Assembly: GCA_027186245.1 (NCBI GenBank)
Contig: CP114481.1
Coordinates: 45,849,501-45,913,500, forward strand
Length of the DNA stretch: 64,000 bases
Source of the DNA: Coriaria nepalensis
Taxonomy: Eukaryota; Streptophyta; Magnoliopsida; Cucurbitales; Coriariaceae
Direction: 5' to 3'
A program made the translations under genes and the position numbers. The number at the start of each line of letters is the position of its first letter. Position 1 is the stretch's first letter. The notes under the pieces are model-generated. The model was not told the DNA's origin, ran no database searches, and was given only the letters and a program-made list of their open reading frames with translations. Positions 38,742 through 51,000 of this stretch are shown piece after piece.

Positions 38742-40745
38742 GAAAGTGTGCATTCGTTTAACCTCAAAATCATTTCGATGAGTCATTTCAAGTCAATATC
38801 TTATTTCAAAGCAAGTCGAACGAATTCTATTTTGGCACTCCAAACACAAGTTTTGTGCATAAGTTGCAAATGATCAGAAAAAAAGGATAGTGTGCATTCG
38901 TTTAACCTTAAAATCACTTCAATGAGTCATTTCAAGTCAATATCTTATTTGAAAGCAAGTCGAATGAATTCTATTTTGGCACTCCAAACACAAGTTTTGT
39001 GCATAACTTGCAAATGATCAGTGCAAGGAAAGTGTGCATTCGTTTAACCTTAAAATCATTCCAATGAGTCATTTCAAGTCAATAACTTATTTCAAAGCAA
39101 GTCGAACGAATTCTATTTTTGCACTGCAAACACAATTTTTGTGCATAACTTGCGAATGATCAATGCAATGAAAGTGTGCATTCGTTTAACCTTAAAATCA
39201 TTTCAATGAGTCGTTTCAAGTCAATATCTTATTTCGAAGAAAGTCGAACGAATTCTATTTTTGCACTTCAAACACAAGTTTTGTGCATAACTTGGAAATG
39301 ATCAATGCAAGGAAAGTGTGCATTCATTTAACTTTAAAATCATTTCAATGACTCATTTTAAGTCAATATCTTATTTTAAAGCAAGTCGATCGAATTCGAT
39401 TTTCGCACTCTAAACACAAGTTTTGGGCATAACTTGGAAATGATCAATGCAAGGAATGTGTGCATTAGTTTAACCTTAAAATCTTTTCAATGAGTCAATT
39501 CAAGTCAATATCTTATTTCAAAGCAAGTCGAACGAATTCTATTTTCGCACTCCAAACACAAGTTTTGTGCATAACTTGCAAATGATCAATGCAAGGAAAG
39601 TGTGCATTCGTTTAACCTTAAAATCATTTGAATGAGTCATTTCAAGTAAATAACTTATTCCAAAGCAATTCGAACGAATTCTATTTTCGCACTACAAACA
39701 CAAGTTTTGTGCATAACTTGCAAATGATCAATGCAATGAAAGTGTGTAGTCGTTTAACCTTAAAATCATTTCAATGAGTCATTTCTAGTCAATAACTTAT
39801 TTCAAAGCAATTCGAACGAATTCTATTTTTGCACTACAAACACAAGTTTTGTGCATAACTTGGAAATAATCAATGCAAGGAAAGTGTGCATTCATTTAAC
39901 TTTAAAATCATTTCAATGAGTCATTTTAAGTCAATATCTTATTTTAAAGCAAGCCGAACGAATTCTATTTTCGCACTTCAAACTGAAGTTTTGTGCATAA
40001 CTTGCAAATGATCAATGCAAGAAAAGTGTGCATTCGTTTAACCTTAAAATCATTTGAATGAGTCATTCCAAGTCAATAACTTCTTTCAAAGCAAGTCGAA
40101 CGAATTTTATTTTTGCACTACAAAGACAACTTTTGTGCATAACTTGGAAATCATCAATGCCAAGAATGTGTCCATTAGTTTAACCTTGAAATCATTTCAA
40201 TGAGTAATTTCAAGTCAATATCTTATTTCAAAGCAAGTCGAACGATTTCTATTTTGGCAGTCCAATTACAATTTTTGTGCATAACTTGGAAATGATCAGT
40301 GCAAGGAAAGTGTGCATTCGTTTAACCTTAAAATCATTTGAATGAGTCATTTCAAGTAAATAACTTATTCCAAAGCAATTCGAACGAATTCTATTTTTGC
40401 ACTACAAACACAAGTTTTGTGCATAACTTGCAAATGATCAATGTAATGAAAGTGTGCATTCGTTTAACCGTAAAATCATTTCAATGAGTCATTTCAAGTC
40501 AATGTCTTATTTCGAAGCAAGTCGAACAAATTCTATTTTTGCACTACAAACACAAGTTTTGTGCATAACTTGCAAATGATCAATGCAATGAAAGTTTGCA
40601 ATCGTTTAACCTTAAAATCATTTCAATGAGTCATTTCAAGTCAATAACTTATTTCAAAGCAATTCGAACGAATTCTATTTTTGCACTACAAACACAAGTT
40701 TTGTGCATAACTTGGAAATGATCAATGCAAGGAAAGTGTGCATTC

Positions 40746-40887
40746 ATTTAACTTTAAAATCATTTCAATGAGTCATTTTAAGTCAATATCTTATTTTAAA
40801 GCAAGCCGAACGAATTCTATTTTCGCACTTCAAACTGAAGTTTTGTGCATAACTTGCAAATGATCAATGCAAGAAAAGTGTGCATTC
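40746..40887 (+). repeat. Reference monomer, class D (AAACTGAAGTTT type)
   Basis: Class D replaces the usual CAAACACAAG with CAAACTGAAG, so the standard CACAA/TTGTG hairpin is lost and a different short dyad, AAACT-GA-AGTTT, takes its place (40,832-40,843 here). Linked changes are TTTAACTTTAAAATC, CATTTTAAGTC, a GCCGAA or GTCGAA core, and GCAAGAAAAGTG. I find the AAACTG(A/T)AG core at least 14 times: 39,980; 40,832; 42,394; 45,802; 46,938; 48,641; 51,197; 53,043; 54,179; 56,309; 58,155; 59,291; 59,575; 62,983. All are in the right 24 kb. Most are followed by class E and F monomers. Confidence 0.87.
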
Positions 40888-41171
40888 GTTTAACCTTAAA
40901 ATCATTTGAATGAGTCATTCCAAGTCAATAACTTATTTCAAAGCAAGTCGAACGAATTTTATTTTTGCACTACAAAGACAACTTTTGTGCATAACTTGGA
41001 AATCATCAATGCCAAGAATGTGTCCATTAGTTTAACCTTAAAATCATTTCAATGAGTAATTTCAAGTCAATATCTTATTTCAAAGCAAGTCGAACGATTT
41101 CCATTTTGGCACTCCAATTACAATTTTTGTGCATAACTTGGAAATGATCAGTGCAAGGAAAGTGTGCATTC
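40746..41171 (+). repeat. Three-monomer D-E-F cassette (example)
   Basis: The class D monomer is followed by class E, marked by GAATTTTATTTTT, which destroys the EcoRI site, then CACTACAAAGACAAC, ATCAATGCCAAG and GTGTCCATTAG. Class F follows, marked by GAACGATTTC, which also destroys EcoRI, and TTTTGGCACTCC. The same D-E-F order starts from D cores at 39,980; 40,832; 42,394; 45,802; 46,938; 48,641; 51,197; 54,179; 56,309; 59,575 and 62,983. At 53,043 and 58,155 D and E are present, but F is replaced by a class B monomer. At 59,291 D stands without E. E-like monomers (ACAAAGACAAC) also occur at about 8,035-17,980, without D or F. Confidence 0.83.
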
Positions 41172-41470
41172 GTTTAACCTTAAAATCATTTGAATGAGTC
41201 ATTTCAAGTAAATAACTTATTCCAAAGCAATTCGAATGAATTCTATTTTTGCACTACAAACACAAGTTTTGTGCATAACTTGCAAATGATCAATGTAATG
41301 AAAGTGTGCATTCGTTTAACCGTAAAATCATTTCAATGAGTCATTTCAAGTCAATGTCTTATTTCGAAGCAAGTCGAACAAATTCTATTTTTGCACTACA
41401 AACACAAGTTTTGTGCATAACTTGCAAATGATCAATGCAATGAAAGTTTGCATTCGTTTAACCTTAAAAT

Positions 41471-44400
41471 CATTCAAATGAGTCATTTCAAGTCAATCAC
41501 TTCTTTCAAAGCAAGTCGAACGAATTCTATTTTTGCACTACAAACACAATTTTTGTGCATAACCTGCAAATGATCAATGCAATGAAAGTGTGCATTCGTT
41601 TAACCTTATAATCATTTCAATGAGTCATTTCAATTTAATATCTTATTTCGAAGCAAGTCGAACGAATTCTATTTTCGCACTTCAAACACAAGTTTTGTGC
41701 ATAACTTGGAAATAATCAATGCCAAGAATGTGTGCATTAGTTTAACCTTAAAATCATTTCAATGAGACATTTCAAGTCAATATCTTATTTCAAAGCAAGT
41801 CGATGGAATTCTATTTTCGCACTCTAAACACAAGTTTTGTGCATAACTTGGAAATGATCAATGCAAGGAATGTGTGCATTAGTTTAACCTTAAAATCTTT
41901 TTAATGAGTCATTTCAAGTCAATATCTTATTTCAAAGAAAGTCGAACGAAATCTATTTTCGCACTCCAAACACAAGTTTTGTGCATAACTTGCAAATGAT
42001 CAACGCAAGGAAAGTGTGCATTCGTTTAACCTTAAAATCATTTGAATGAGTCATTTCAAGTAAATAACTTATTCCAAAGCAATTCGAACGAATTCTATTT
42101 TCGCACTACAAACACAAGTTTTGTGCATAACTTGCAAATGATCAATGCAATGATAGTGTGCATTCGTTTAAACTTAAAATCATTTCAATGAGCCATTTCA
42201 AGTCAATAACTTATTTCAAAGCAATTCGAACGAATTCTATTTTTGCACTACAAACACAAGTTTTGTGCATAACTTGCAAATGATCAATGCAAGGAAAGTG
42301 TACAGTCGTTTAACTTTAAAATCATTTCAATGAGTCATTTTAAGTCAATATCTTATTTTAAAGCAAGTCGAACGAATTCTATTTTTGCACTTCAAACTGA
42401 AGTTTTGTGCATAACTTGCAAATGATCAATGCAAGAAAAGTGTGCATTCGTTTAACCTTAAAATCATTTGAATGAGTCATTCCATGTCAATAACTTATTT
42501 CAAAGCAAGTCGAACGAATTTTATTTTTGCACTACAAAGACAACTTTTGTGCATAACTTGGAAATCATCAATGCCAAGAATGTGTCCATTAGTTTAACCT
42601 TAAAATCATTTCAATGAGTAATTTCAAGTCAATATCTTATTTCAAAGCAAGTCGAATGATTTCTATTTTGGCACTCCAATTACAATTTTTGTGCATAACT
42701 TGCAAATGATCAGCGCAAGGAAAGTGTGCATTCGTTTAACCTTAAAATCATTTCAATGAGTCATTTCAAGTAAATAACTTATGCCAAAGGAATTCGAACG
42801 AATTCTATTTTTGCACTACAAACACAAGTTTTGTGCATAACTTGCAAATGATCAATGTAATGAAAGTGTGCATTCGTTTAACCTTAAAATCATTTCAATG
42901 AGTCATTTCAAGTCAATATCTTATTTCAAAGCAAGTGGAACGAATTCTATTTTGGCACTCCAAACAAAAGTTTTGTGCATAACTTGCAAATGATCAGTGC
43001 AAGGAAAGTGTGCATTCGTTTAACCTTAAAATCATTTCAGTGACTCATTTCAAGTCAATATCGTATTTCAAAGCAAGTCGAACGAATTCTATTTTGGCAC
43101 TCCAAACACAAGTTTTGTGCATAACTTGCAAATGATCAGTGCAAGGAAAGTGTGCATTCGTTTAACCTTAAAATCATTCAAATGAGTCATTTCAAGTCAA
43201 TCACTTATTTCAAAGCAAGTCGAACGAATTCTATTTTTGCACTACAAACACAATTTTTGTGCATAACTTGCAAATGATCAATGCAATGAAAGTGTGCATT
43301 CGTTTAACCTTATAATCATTTCAATGAGTCATTTCAATTCAATATCTTATTTCGAAGCAAGTCGAACGAATTCTATGTTCGCACTTCAAACACAAGTTTT
43401 GTGCATAACTTGGAAATGATCAATGCCAAGAATGTGTGCATTAGTTTAACCTTAAAATCATTTCTATGAGTCATTTCAAGTGAATATCTTATTTCAAAGC
43501 AAGTCGAACGAATTTTATTTTCGCACTCCAAACACAAGTTTTGGGCATAACTTGCACATGATCAGTGCATGGAATGTGTGCATTCATTTACCTTGAAAAT
43601 CATTTGAATGAGTCGTTTCAAGTAAATAACTTATTCCAAAGCAATTCGAACGAATTCTATTTTTGCACTACAAACACAAGTTTTGTGCATAACTTGCAAA
43701 TGATCAATGCAATGAAATTGTGAATTCGTTTCACCTTAAAATCATTTCAATGAGTCATTTCAAGTCAATATCTTATTTCAAAGCAAGTCGATCGAATTCT
43801 CTTTTCGCACTCTAAACACAAGTTTTGTGCATAACTTGGAAATGATCAATGCAAGGAATGTGTGCATTAGTTTAACCATAAAATCTTTTCAATGAGTCAT
43901 TTCAAATCAATATCTTATTTCAAAGCAAGTCGAACGAATTCTATTTTCGCACTCCAAACACAAGTTTTGTGCATAACTTGCAAATGATCAATGCAAGGAA
44001 AGTGTGCATTCGTTTAACCTTAAAATCATTTGAATGAGTCATTTCAAGTAAATAACTTACTACAAAGCAATTCGAACGAATTCTATTTCCGCACTCCAAA
44101 CACAAGTTTTGTGCATAACTTGCAAATGATCAATGCAAGGAAAGTGTGCATTCGTTTAACCTTACAATCATTTGAATGAGTCATTTCAAGTATATAACTT
44201 ATTCCAAAGCAATTCGAACGAATTCTATTTTCGCACTACAAACACAAGTTTTGTGCATAACTTGCAAATGATCAATGCACGGAAAGTGTGCATTCGTTTA
44301 ACCTTAAAATCATTTCAATGAGTCATTTCAAGTCAATGTCTTATTTCGAAGCAAGTCGAACGAATTCTATTTTTGCACTAGAAACACAAGTTTTGTGCAT

Positions 44401-47400
44401 AACTTGCAAATGATCAATGCAATGAAAGTGTGCATTCGTTTAACCTTAAAATCATTTGAATGAGTCATTTCAAATAAATAACTTATTCCAAAGCAATTCG
44501 AACGAATTCTATTTTTGCACTACAAACACAAGTTTTGTGCATAACTTGCAAATGATCAATGTAATGAAAGTGTGCATTCGTTTAACCTTAAAATCATTTC
44601 AATGAGTCATTTCAAGTCAATATCTTATTTCAAAGCAAGTGGAACGAATTCTATTTTGGCACTCCAAACCCAAGTTTTGTGCATAACTTGCAAATGATCA
44701 GTGCAAGGAATGTGTGCATTCGTTTAACCTTAAAATCATTTCAATGACTCATTTCAAGTCAATATCTTATTTCAAAGCAAGTCGAACGAATTCTATTTTG
44801 GCACTCCAAACACATGTTTTGTGCATAACTTGCAAATGATCAGTGCAAGGAAAGTGTGCATTCGTTTAACCTTAAAATCATTCAAATGAGTCATTTCAAG
44901 TCCATCACTTATTTCAAAGCAAGTCGAACGAATTCTATTTTCGCACTACAAACACAATTTTTGTGCATAACTTGCAAATGATCAATGCAATGAAAGTGTG
45001 CATTCGTTTAACCTTATAATCATTTCAATGAGTCATTTCAATTCAATATCTTATTTCGAAGCAAGTCGAACGAATTCTATTTTCGCACTTCAAACACAAG
45101 TTCTGTGCATAACTTGGAAATGATCAATGCCAAGAATGTGTGCATTAGTTTAACCTTAAAATCATTTCAATGAGTCATTTCAAGTGAATATCTTATTTCA
45201 AAGCAAGTCGAACGAATTTTATTTTCGCACTCCAAACACAAGTTTTGTGCATAACTTGCACATGATCAGTGCAAGGAAAGTGTGCATTCATTTAACCTGA
45301 AAATCATTTGAATGAGTCATTTCAAGTAAATAACTTATTCCAAAGCAATTCGAACGAATTCTATTTTTGAACTACAAACACAAGTTTTGTGCATAACATG
45401 CAAATGGTCAATGCAATAAAATTGTGCATTCGTTTAACCTTAAAATCATTTCAATGAGTCATTTCAAGTCAATGTCGTATTTCGAAGCAAGTCGAACGAA
45501 TTCTATTTTTGCACTACAAACACAATTTTTGTGCATAACTTGCAAATGATCAATGCAATGAAAGTGTGCATTCGTTTAACCTTAAAATCATTTCAGTGAG
45601 TCATTTCAAGTCAATAACTTATTTCAAAGCAATTCGAACGAATTCTATTTTTGCACTACAAACACAAGTTTTGTGCATAACATGCAAATGATCAATGCAA
45701 GGAAAGTGTGCATTCGTTTAACTTTAAATTCATTTCAATGAGTCATCTTAAGTCAATATCTTATTTCAAAGCAAGCCGAATGAATTCTATTTTCGCACTT
45801 TAAACTGAAGTTTTGTGCATAACTTGCAAATGATCAATGCAAGAAAAGTGTGCATTCGTTTAACCTTAAAATCATTAGAATGAGTCACTCCAAGTCAATA
45901 ACGTATTTCAAAGCAAGTCGAACGAATTTTATTTTTGCACTACAAAGACAACTTTTATGCATAACTTGGAAATGATCAATGCCAGGAATGTGTCCATTAG
46001 TTTAACCTTAAAATCATTTCAATGAGTCATTTTAAGTCAATATCTTATTTCAAAGCAAGTCGTACGATTTCTATTTTGGCACTCCAAACACAACTTTTGT
46101 GCATAACTTGCAAATGATCAGTTCAAGGAAAGTGTGCATTCGTTTAACCTTAAAATCATTTGAATGAGTCATTTCAAGTAAATAACTTATTCCAAAGCAA
46201 TTCGAACGAATTCTATTTTTGCACTACAAACACAAGTTTTGTGCATAACTTTCAAATGATCAATGCAATGAAAGTGTGCATTCGTTTAACCTTAAAATCA
46301 TTTCAACGAGTCATTTCAAGTCAATATCTTATTTCAAAGCAAGTTGATCGAATTCTATTTTCGCATTCTAAACACAAGTTTTGTGCATAACTTGGAAATG
46401 ATCAATGCAAGGAATGTGTGCATTAGTTTAACCTTAAAATCTTTTCAATGAGTCATTTCAAATCAATATCTTATTTCAAAGCAAGTCGAACGAATTCTAT
46501 TTCCGCACTCCAAACACAAGTTTTGTGCATAACTTGCAAATGATCAAGGCAGGGAAAGTGTGCATTCGTTTAACCTTAAAATCATTTCAATGAGTCATTT
46601 CAAGTAAATAACTTATTCCAAAGCAATTCGAACGAATTCTATTTTCGCACTACAAACACAAGTTTTGTGCATAACTTGCAAATGATCAATGCACGGAAAG
46701 TGTGCATTCGTTTAACCTTAAAATCATTTCAATCAGTCATTTCAAGTCAATGTCTTATTTCGAAGCAAGTCGAACGAATTCTATTTTTGCACTAGAAACA
46801 CAAGTTATTTGCATAACTTGCAAATGATCAATGCAATGAAAGTGTGCATTCGTTTAACCTTAAAATCATTTGAATGAGTCATTTTAAGTCAATATCTTAT
46901 TTTAAAGCAAGTCGAACGAATTCTATTTTCGCACTTCAAACTGAAGTTTTGTGCATAACTTGCAAATGATCAATGCAAGAAAAGTGTGCATTCGTTTAAC
47001 CTTAAAATCATTTGAATGAGTCATTCCACGTCAATAACTTATTTCAAAGCAAGTCGAACGAATTTTATTTTTGCACTACAAAGACAACTTTTGTGTATAA
47101 CTTGGAAATCATCAATGCCAAGAATGTGTCCATTAGTTTAACCTTAAAATCATTTCAATGAGTAATTTCAAGTCAATATCTTATTTCAAAGCAAGTCGAA
47201 CGATTTCTATTTTGGCACTCCAAACACAACTTTTGTGCATAACTTGCAAATGATCAGTGCAAGGAAAGTGTGCATTCGTTTAACCTTAAAATCATTTGAC
47301 TGCGTCATTTCAAGTAAATAACTTATTCCGAAGCAATTCGAACGAATTCTATTTTTGCACTACAAACACAAGTTTTGTGCATAACTTGCAAATGATCAAT

Positions 47401-48022
47401 GTAATGAAAGTGTGCATCGTTTAACCCTAAAATCATTTCAATGAGTCATTTCAAGTCAATATCTGATTTCAAATCAAGTCGAACGAATTCTATTTTCACA
47501 CTCCAAACACAAGTTTTGTGCATAACTTGCAAATGATCAGTGCAAGGAAAGTGTGCATTCGTTTAACCTTAAAATCATTTCAATGAGTCATTTCAAGTCA
47601 ATATCTTATTTCAAAGCAAGTCGAACGAATTCTATTTTGGCACTCCAAACACAAGTTTTGTGCATAACTTGCAAATGATCAGTGCAAGTAAAGTGTGCAT
47701 TCGTTTAACCTTAAAATCATTCAAATGAGTCATTTCAAGTCAATCACTTATTTCAAAGCAAGTCGAACGAATTCTATTTTTGCACTACAAACACAATTTT
47801 TGTGCATAACTTGCAAATGATCAATGCAATGAAAGTGTGCATTCGTTTAACCTTATAATCATTTCAATGAGTCATTTCAAGTCAATATCTTATTTCGAAG
47901 CAAGTCGAACGAATTCTATTTTTGCACTTCAAACACAAGTTTTGTGCATAACTTGCAAATAATCAATGCAAGGAAAGTGTGCATTAGTTTAACCTTAAAA
48001 TCATTTCAATGAGTCATTTCAA
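41471..48022 (+). repeat. Older mosaic satellite region (12-, 32-, 36- and 38-monomer relations)
   Basis: Only satellite is present, but monomers relate to several distant places. About 42,840-43,750 matches 44,545-45,455 (12 monomers; GTGGAACG, CTTATAATC and GCACATGATCAG markers). About 42,330-43,400 matches 46,870-47,940 (32 monomers; CATTCCA(T/C)GTC marker). About 44,100-45,240 matches 49,210-50,270 (36 monomers minus one base; CTTACAATC at 44,161 and 49,272). About 45,400-46,700 matches 50,800-52,100 (38 monomers minus one base). The single-base difference is a deletion in GTGTGCATCG near 47,417. Copies are visibly more diverged than in the large recent duplications. Confidence 0.8.
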
Positions 48023-51000
48023 GTGAATATCTTACTTCAAAGCAAGTCGAACGAATTCTAGTTTCGCACTCCAAACACAAGTTTTGTGCATAACATGCAC
48101 ATGATAAGTGCAAGGAAAGTGTGCATTCGTTTAACCTTAAAATCATTTGAATGAGTCATTTCAAGTATATAACTTATTCCAAAGCAATTCGAACGAATTC
48201 TATTTTTGCACTACAAACACAAGTTTTGTGCATAACTTGTAAATGATCAATGCAATGAAATTATGCATTCGTTTAACCTTAAAATCATTTCAATGAGTCA
48301 TTTCAAGTCAATGTCTTATTTCGAAACAAGTCGAACGAATTCTATTTTTGCACTACAAACACAATTTTTGTGCATAACTTGCAAATGATCAATGCAATGA
48401 AAGTGTGCATTCGTTTAACCTTAAAATCATTTCAGTGAGTCATTTCAGGTCAATAACTTATTTCAAGGTAATTCGAACGAATTCTATTTTTGAACTACAA
48501 ACACAAGTTTTGTGCATAACTTGCAAATGATCAATGCAAGGAAAGTGTGCATTCGTTTAACTTTAAAATCATTTCAATGAGTCATTTTAAGTCAATATCT
48601 TATTTCAAAGCAAGCCGAATGAATTCTATTTTCGCACTTTAAACTGTAGTTCTGTGCATAACTTGCAAATGATCAATGCAAGAAAAGTGTGCATTCGTTT
48701 AACCTTAAAATCATTAGAATGAGTCACTCCAAGTCAATAACTTATTTCAAAGGAAGTCGAACGAATTTTATTTTTGCACTACAAAGACAACTTTTGTGCA
48801 TAACTTGGAAATGATCAATGCCAGGAATGTGTCCATTAGTTTAACCTTAAAATCATTTCAATGAGTCATTTTAAGTCAATATCTTATTTCAAAGCAAGTC
48901 GAACGATTTCTATTTTGGCACTCCAAACACAACTTTTGTGCATAACTTGCAAATGATCAGTGCAAGGAAAGTGTGCATTCGTTTAACCTTAAAATCATTT
49001 CAATGAGTCATTTCAAGTCAATATCTTATTTCACAGCAAGTCGAACGAATTCTATTTTGGCACGCCAAACACAAGTTTTGTGCATAACTTGCAAATGATC
49101 AGTGCAAGGAAAGTGTGCATTCGTTTAACCTTAAAATCATTCCAATGAGTCATTTCAAGTCAATCACTTATTTCAAGGTAATTCGAACGAATTCTATTTT
49201 TGCACTACAAACACAAGTTTTGTGCATAACTTGCAAATGATCAATGCAAGGAAAGTGTGCATTCGTTTAACCTTACAATCATTTGAATGAGTCATTTCAA
49301 GTATATAACTTATTCCAAAGCAATTCGAACGAATTCTATTTTCGCACTACAAACACAAGTTTTGTGCATAACTTGCGAATGATCAATGCACGGAAAGTGT
49401 GCATTCGTTTAACCTTAAAATCATTTCAATGAGTCATTTCAAGTCAATGTCTTATTTCGAAGCAAGTCGAACGAATTCTATTTTTGCACTAGAAACACAA
49501 GTTTTGTGCATAACTTGCAAATGATCAATGCAATGAAAGGGTGCATTCGTTTAACCTTAAAATCATTTGAATGAGTCATTTCAAATAAATAACTAATTCC
49601 AAAGCAATTCGAACGAATTCTATTTTTGCCCTACAAACACAAGTTTTGTGCATAACTTGCAAATGATCAATGTAATGAAAGTGTGCATTCGTTTAACCTT
49701 AAAATCATTTCAATGAGTCATTTCAAGTCAATATCTTATTTCAAAGCAAGTGGAACGAATTCTATTTTGGCACTCCAAACCCAAGTTTTGTGCATAACTT
49801 GCAAATGATCAGTGCAAGGAAAGTGTGCATTCGTTTAACCTTAAAGTCATTTCAATGAGTCATTTCAAATCAATATCTTATTTCAAAGCAAGTCGAACGA
49901 ATTCTATTTTGGCACTCCAAACACAAGTTTTGTGCATAACTTGCAAATGATCAGTGCAAGGAAAGTGTGCATTCGTTTAACCTTAAAATCATTCAAATGA
50001 GTCATTTCAAGTCAATCACTTATTTCAAAGCAAGTCGAACGAATTCTATTTTTGCACTACAAACACAATTTTTGTGCATAACTTGCAAATGATCAATGCA
50101 ATGAAAGTGTGCATTCGTTTAACCTTATAATCATTTCAATGAGTCATTTCAATTCAATATCTTATTTCGAAGCAAGTCGAACGAATTCTATTTTCGCACT
50201 TCAAACACAAGTTTTGTGCATAACTTGGAAATGATCAATGCCAAGAATGTGTGCATTAGTTTAACCTTAAAATCATTTCAATGAGTCATTTCAAGTCAAT
50301 ATCTTATTTCACAGCAAGTCGAACGAATTCTATTTTGGCACTCCAAACACATGTTTTGTGCATAACTTGCAAATGATCAGTGCAAGGAAAGTGTGCATTC
50401 GTTTAACCTTAAAATCATTTCAATGACTCATTTCAAATCAATATCTTATTTCAAAGCAAGTCGAACGAATTCTATTTTCGCACTCCAAACACAAGTTTTG
50501 TGCATAACTTGCAAATGATCAGTGCAAGGAAAGTGTGCATTCGTTTAACCTTAAAATCATTTGAATGAGTCATTTCAAGTAAATAACTTATTCCCAAGCA
50601 ATTCGAACGAATTCTATTTCCGCACTCCAAACACAAGTTTTGTGCATAACTTGCAAATGATCAATGCAAGGAAAGTGTGCATTCGTTTAACCTTAAAATC
50701 ATTTCAATGAGTCATTTCAAGTCAATGTCGTATTTCGAAGCAAGTCGAACGAATTCTATTTTTGCACTACAAACACAATTTTTGTGCATAACTTGCAAAT
50801 GATTAATGCAATGAAAGTGTGCATTCGTTTAACCTTAAAATCATTTCAGTGAGTCATTTCAAGTCAATGTCGTATTTCGACGCAAGTCGAACGAATTCTA
50901 TTTTTGCACTACAAACACAATTTTTGTGCATAACTTGCAAATGATTAATGCAATGAAAGTGTGCATTCGTTTAACCTTAAAATCATTTCAGTGAGTCATT

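Larger units (their letters stand above)
38614..38755 (+). repeat. Reference monomer, class B (GAATGAG / GTAAATAAC / CAATTCG)
   Basis: Class B is recognised by linked changes in the 5' half: CATTTGAATGAG instead of CATTTCAATGAG, CAAGTAAATAAC instead of CAAGTCAATATC, TTATTCCAAAGC instead of TTATTTCAAAGC, and GCAATTCG instead of GCAAGTCG. Its 3' half (TTTTTGCACTAC onward, ending GCATTC) is the class A form. The G60T change completes a 14-base dyad, AATTCGAACGAATT, at monomer positions 58-71. Class B becomes much more frequent to the right, especially beyond about 35 kb. Confidence 0.88.
37720..39430 (+). repeat. 6-monomer tandem duplication tagged by an A7 insertion
   Basis: A monomer with a rewritten segment, GATCAGAAAAAAAGGATAG instead of GATCAGTGCAAGGAAAG (net plus two bases), occurs at 38,021 and again at 38,875. 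The 854-base spacing equals six monomers plus the two-base insertion. Flanking monomers match too, including the GCATAAGTTGC, CACTGCAAACAC and GAGTCGTTTCAAG variants. I saw this A-run nowhere else in the window. Units are roughly 37,720-38,573 and 38,574-39,430. Confidence 0.87.
39741..41470 (+). repeat. 6-monomer tandem duplication (852-base shift)
   Basis: Two units, about 39,741-40,592 and 40,593-41,470, share D, E and F monomers, TTTAACCGTAAAATC (40,465 and 41,317), GATCAATGTAATG and GAAAGTTTGCA. Differences include GGCAGTCCAATTAC against GGCACTCCAATTAC, and AACTTCTTTC against AACTTATTTC. This is the first place from the left where the D-E-F cassette appears, already in two copies. Confidence 0.85.

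Noticed and set aside
45681..45690. Octamer-like ATGCAAAT in monomers reading AACATGCAAATG
   Set aside because: Arises from a single T-to-A change in a few related monomers; no sign of maintenance beyond block copying.
46160..46390. 76-codon plus-strand open frame
   Set aside because: Translation of ordinary class B and A monomers; ends within the repeat and has no distinguishing feature.
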